From Candidatus Macondimonas diazotrophica (GTDB lineage Bacteria > Pseudomonadota > Gammaproteobacteria > UBA5335), in NCBI RefSeq assembly GCF_004684205.1, contig NZ_SRIO01000006.1, positions 114,426 through 178,425 of the forward strand: a stretch of DNA of 64,000 nucleotides, read 5' to 3'. The translations under genes were made by a program, and so were the position numbers. Shown here in pieces: positions 61,941 through 64,000 of this stretch. Under the pieces are notes generated by a model, which was not told the DNA's origin, did no database searches, and saw only the letters and a list, made by a program, of their open reading frames with translations. The stretch's first letter is position 1, and every line of letters begins with the position of its first letter.

Positions 61941-62198
61941 CTATGACACAGCGAAACCATCGGCAGGTTCATGGCGCCACATCGACGCCTCAATCGCATC
62001 GACATGGGCATGGCGCGGACCGGTTCGCAGCCGTTCCTCAAGCGCCACCAGGGCGGGCGACATCCCCCAAGCGACCACTTCGACCGAACCATCGGGAAGG
62101 TTCCGCGCCCAGCCCTTCAGGCCCAGGCCGAGGGCCTGGCGCTGACAGAAGGCCCGATACCCCACGCCCTGGACTCGGCCCCGAACGCGCCAGACCAT
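61941..62198 (-). CDS. acyP: Acylphosphatase
   Basis: A small hydrolase of carboxyl-phosphate bonds, 85 residues. GRVQGVGYRAFCQRQA carries catalytic Arg15, and LKGWARNLPDGSVEVVAWG carries Asn33, both as in the E. coli enzyme. The frame is open further upstream, but only ATG 62198 gives a normal N-terminus. It is divergent from arsC over 172 bp with no obvious promoter. Confidence 0.93.
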   Translation of the reverse strand: MVWRVRGRVQGVGYRAFCQRQALGLGLKGWARNLPDGSVEVVAWGMSPALVALEERLRTGPRHAHVDAIEASMWRHEPADGFAVS

Positions 62199-62370
62199 CC
62201 CGCTGGACTGGTCGGTCGTCACGGCGATCGCTGCGTCGGAGTCGGGGATACCCGCCGATCGGCGGCATCGCACCCCAGCGGTTCGATTGATTCGCGCATC
62301 CAGCGTCTCCTCTCTGAGCGCCAACGCATTACAATGGTGCGCTTTAGCGCTGGCTCGAAGAACTCGATTC

Positions 62371-63687
<1,317 letters not shown>

Positions 63688-63871
63688 TCGCGGCCATTCC
63701 GGATCCTGGAACAGTCCCGCAGACCGCGCTTGGTCCAGTGCCCGAGACAATAGCCCCTATGAGGCATGGCATATGGACCTCGAGGCCGATTCGATAGATG
63801 ATTGAGTCCAAGCAGGAAGCAAGGACGGGATATGCATGCCACCCCGTCGATTCGTCACCAAGGATCCCGCA
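63688..63871. other. Intergenic stretch before the terminal ORF
   Basis: A 184-bp gap after DUF2069. I see no terminator and no convincing promoter pair; the AAGGA ribosome site for the next gene is the only clear signal. Confidence 0.4.
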
Positions 63872-64000
63872 ATGCCACGACATCTCAACAGACCTCTGGC
63901 ATCCCTGATCGGGATGGCCGGACTGATTGCCACTGGCCTAATGGCCCCGCCGATCCCTGGCGAGGCAGCTTCGCAACCAAGTGGCCCCGGCATGGGTGGC
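63872..64000 (+). CDS. Secreted protein, 3' truncated by window end
   Basis: The frame is open from ATG 63872 to the window end. The first 35 residues look like a signal peptide: basic start MPRHLNRP, hydrophobic LIGMAGLIATGLMA, then a cleavage-like region GEAAS, followed by Gly/Pro-rich sequence. AAGGA lies seven bases upstream of ATG 63872; an in-frame ATG at 63836 would extend it. Too little is present to name the family. Confidence 0.55.
   Translation, partial: MPRHLNRPLASLIGMAGLIATGLMAPPIPGEAASQPSGPGMGG

Noticed and set aside
60517..62145. 542-aa plus-strand frame opposite the pat-type gene
   Set aside because: Antisense shadow with Arg/His/Gln-rich composition.

Overview
The window is 64 kb of core chromosome from a gammaproteobacterium with GC-rich DNA. 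The evidence is gene order. A minus-strand block reads uvrY-udg-uvrC-pgsA-rlmE-ftsH-folP-glmM-tpiA-secG-tRNA-Leu-nuoA..N-tRNA-fMet-rimP-nusA-infB-rbfA-truB-rpsO-pnp. This is the E. coli/Pseudomonas order with a complete complex I operon set between the two tRNA genes, a layout I associate with early-branching Gammaproteobacteria (Chromatiales/Xanthomonadales-like). I see no insertion sequence, prophage, integrase, CRISPR array or toxin-antitoxin module. The species cannot be named from the sequence alone.

Layout. 1-7.2 kb: a metallo-beta-lactamase-fold hydrolase cut by the window edge, an SDR oxidoreductase, a CinA-type domain protein, a TonB-dependent receptor, divergent pxpB-pxpC, and glyoxalase I. 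7.3-16 kb, plus strand: iron superoxide dismutase, argD-argF (ornithine/citrulline steps of arginine synthesis), mlaFEDCB (outer-membrane lipid asymmetry) and ppc, ending at a hairpin shared with convergent pnp. 16-24.6 kb, minus strand: the transcription/translation operon rimP-nusA-infB-rbfA-truB-rpsO-pnp. 24.65-24.77 kb: initiator tRNA with a near-perfect sigma-70 promoter and its own terminator. 24.8-39.6 kb: all 14 nuo genes and tRNA-Leu(GAG). 39.7-49.9 kb: secG, tpiA, glmM, folP, ftsH, rlmE, pgsA, uvrC, a family-5 uracil-DNA glycosylase and a UvrY/GacA-type regulator. 50-59 kb: an alpha/beta hydrolase, a Tat-exported PhoX-type phosphatase with a PHO-box-like upstream array, Dps, a SIMPL lipoprotein, then mazG-nudix-HIT-recR-ybaB-dnaX preceded by the SRP RNA gene. 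59-64 kb: a DUF411 protein, a Pat-type acyl-CoA synthetase/acetyltransferase fusion, acylphosphatase, arsC-wrbA-DUF2069, and the start of a secreted protein.

Most of the region is housekeeping and I found no clearly novel multigene system. The observations most worth checking are small and specific: an SRP RNA with two changes in its otherwise invariant Ffh-binding loop, an initiator tRNA with a T-T rather than C-A pair at 1:72, a tandem 11-bp PHO-like array upstream of phoX, a Pat-type protein that keeps the phospho-histidine motif, and pxpBC beside a TonB receptor without pxpA.
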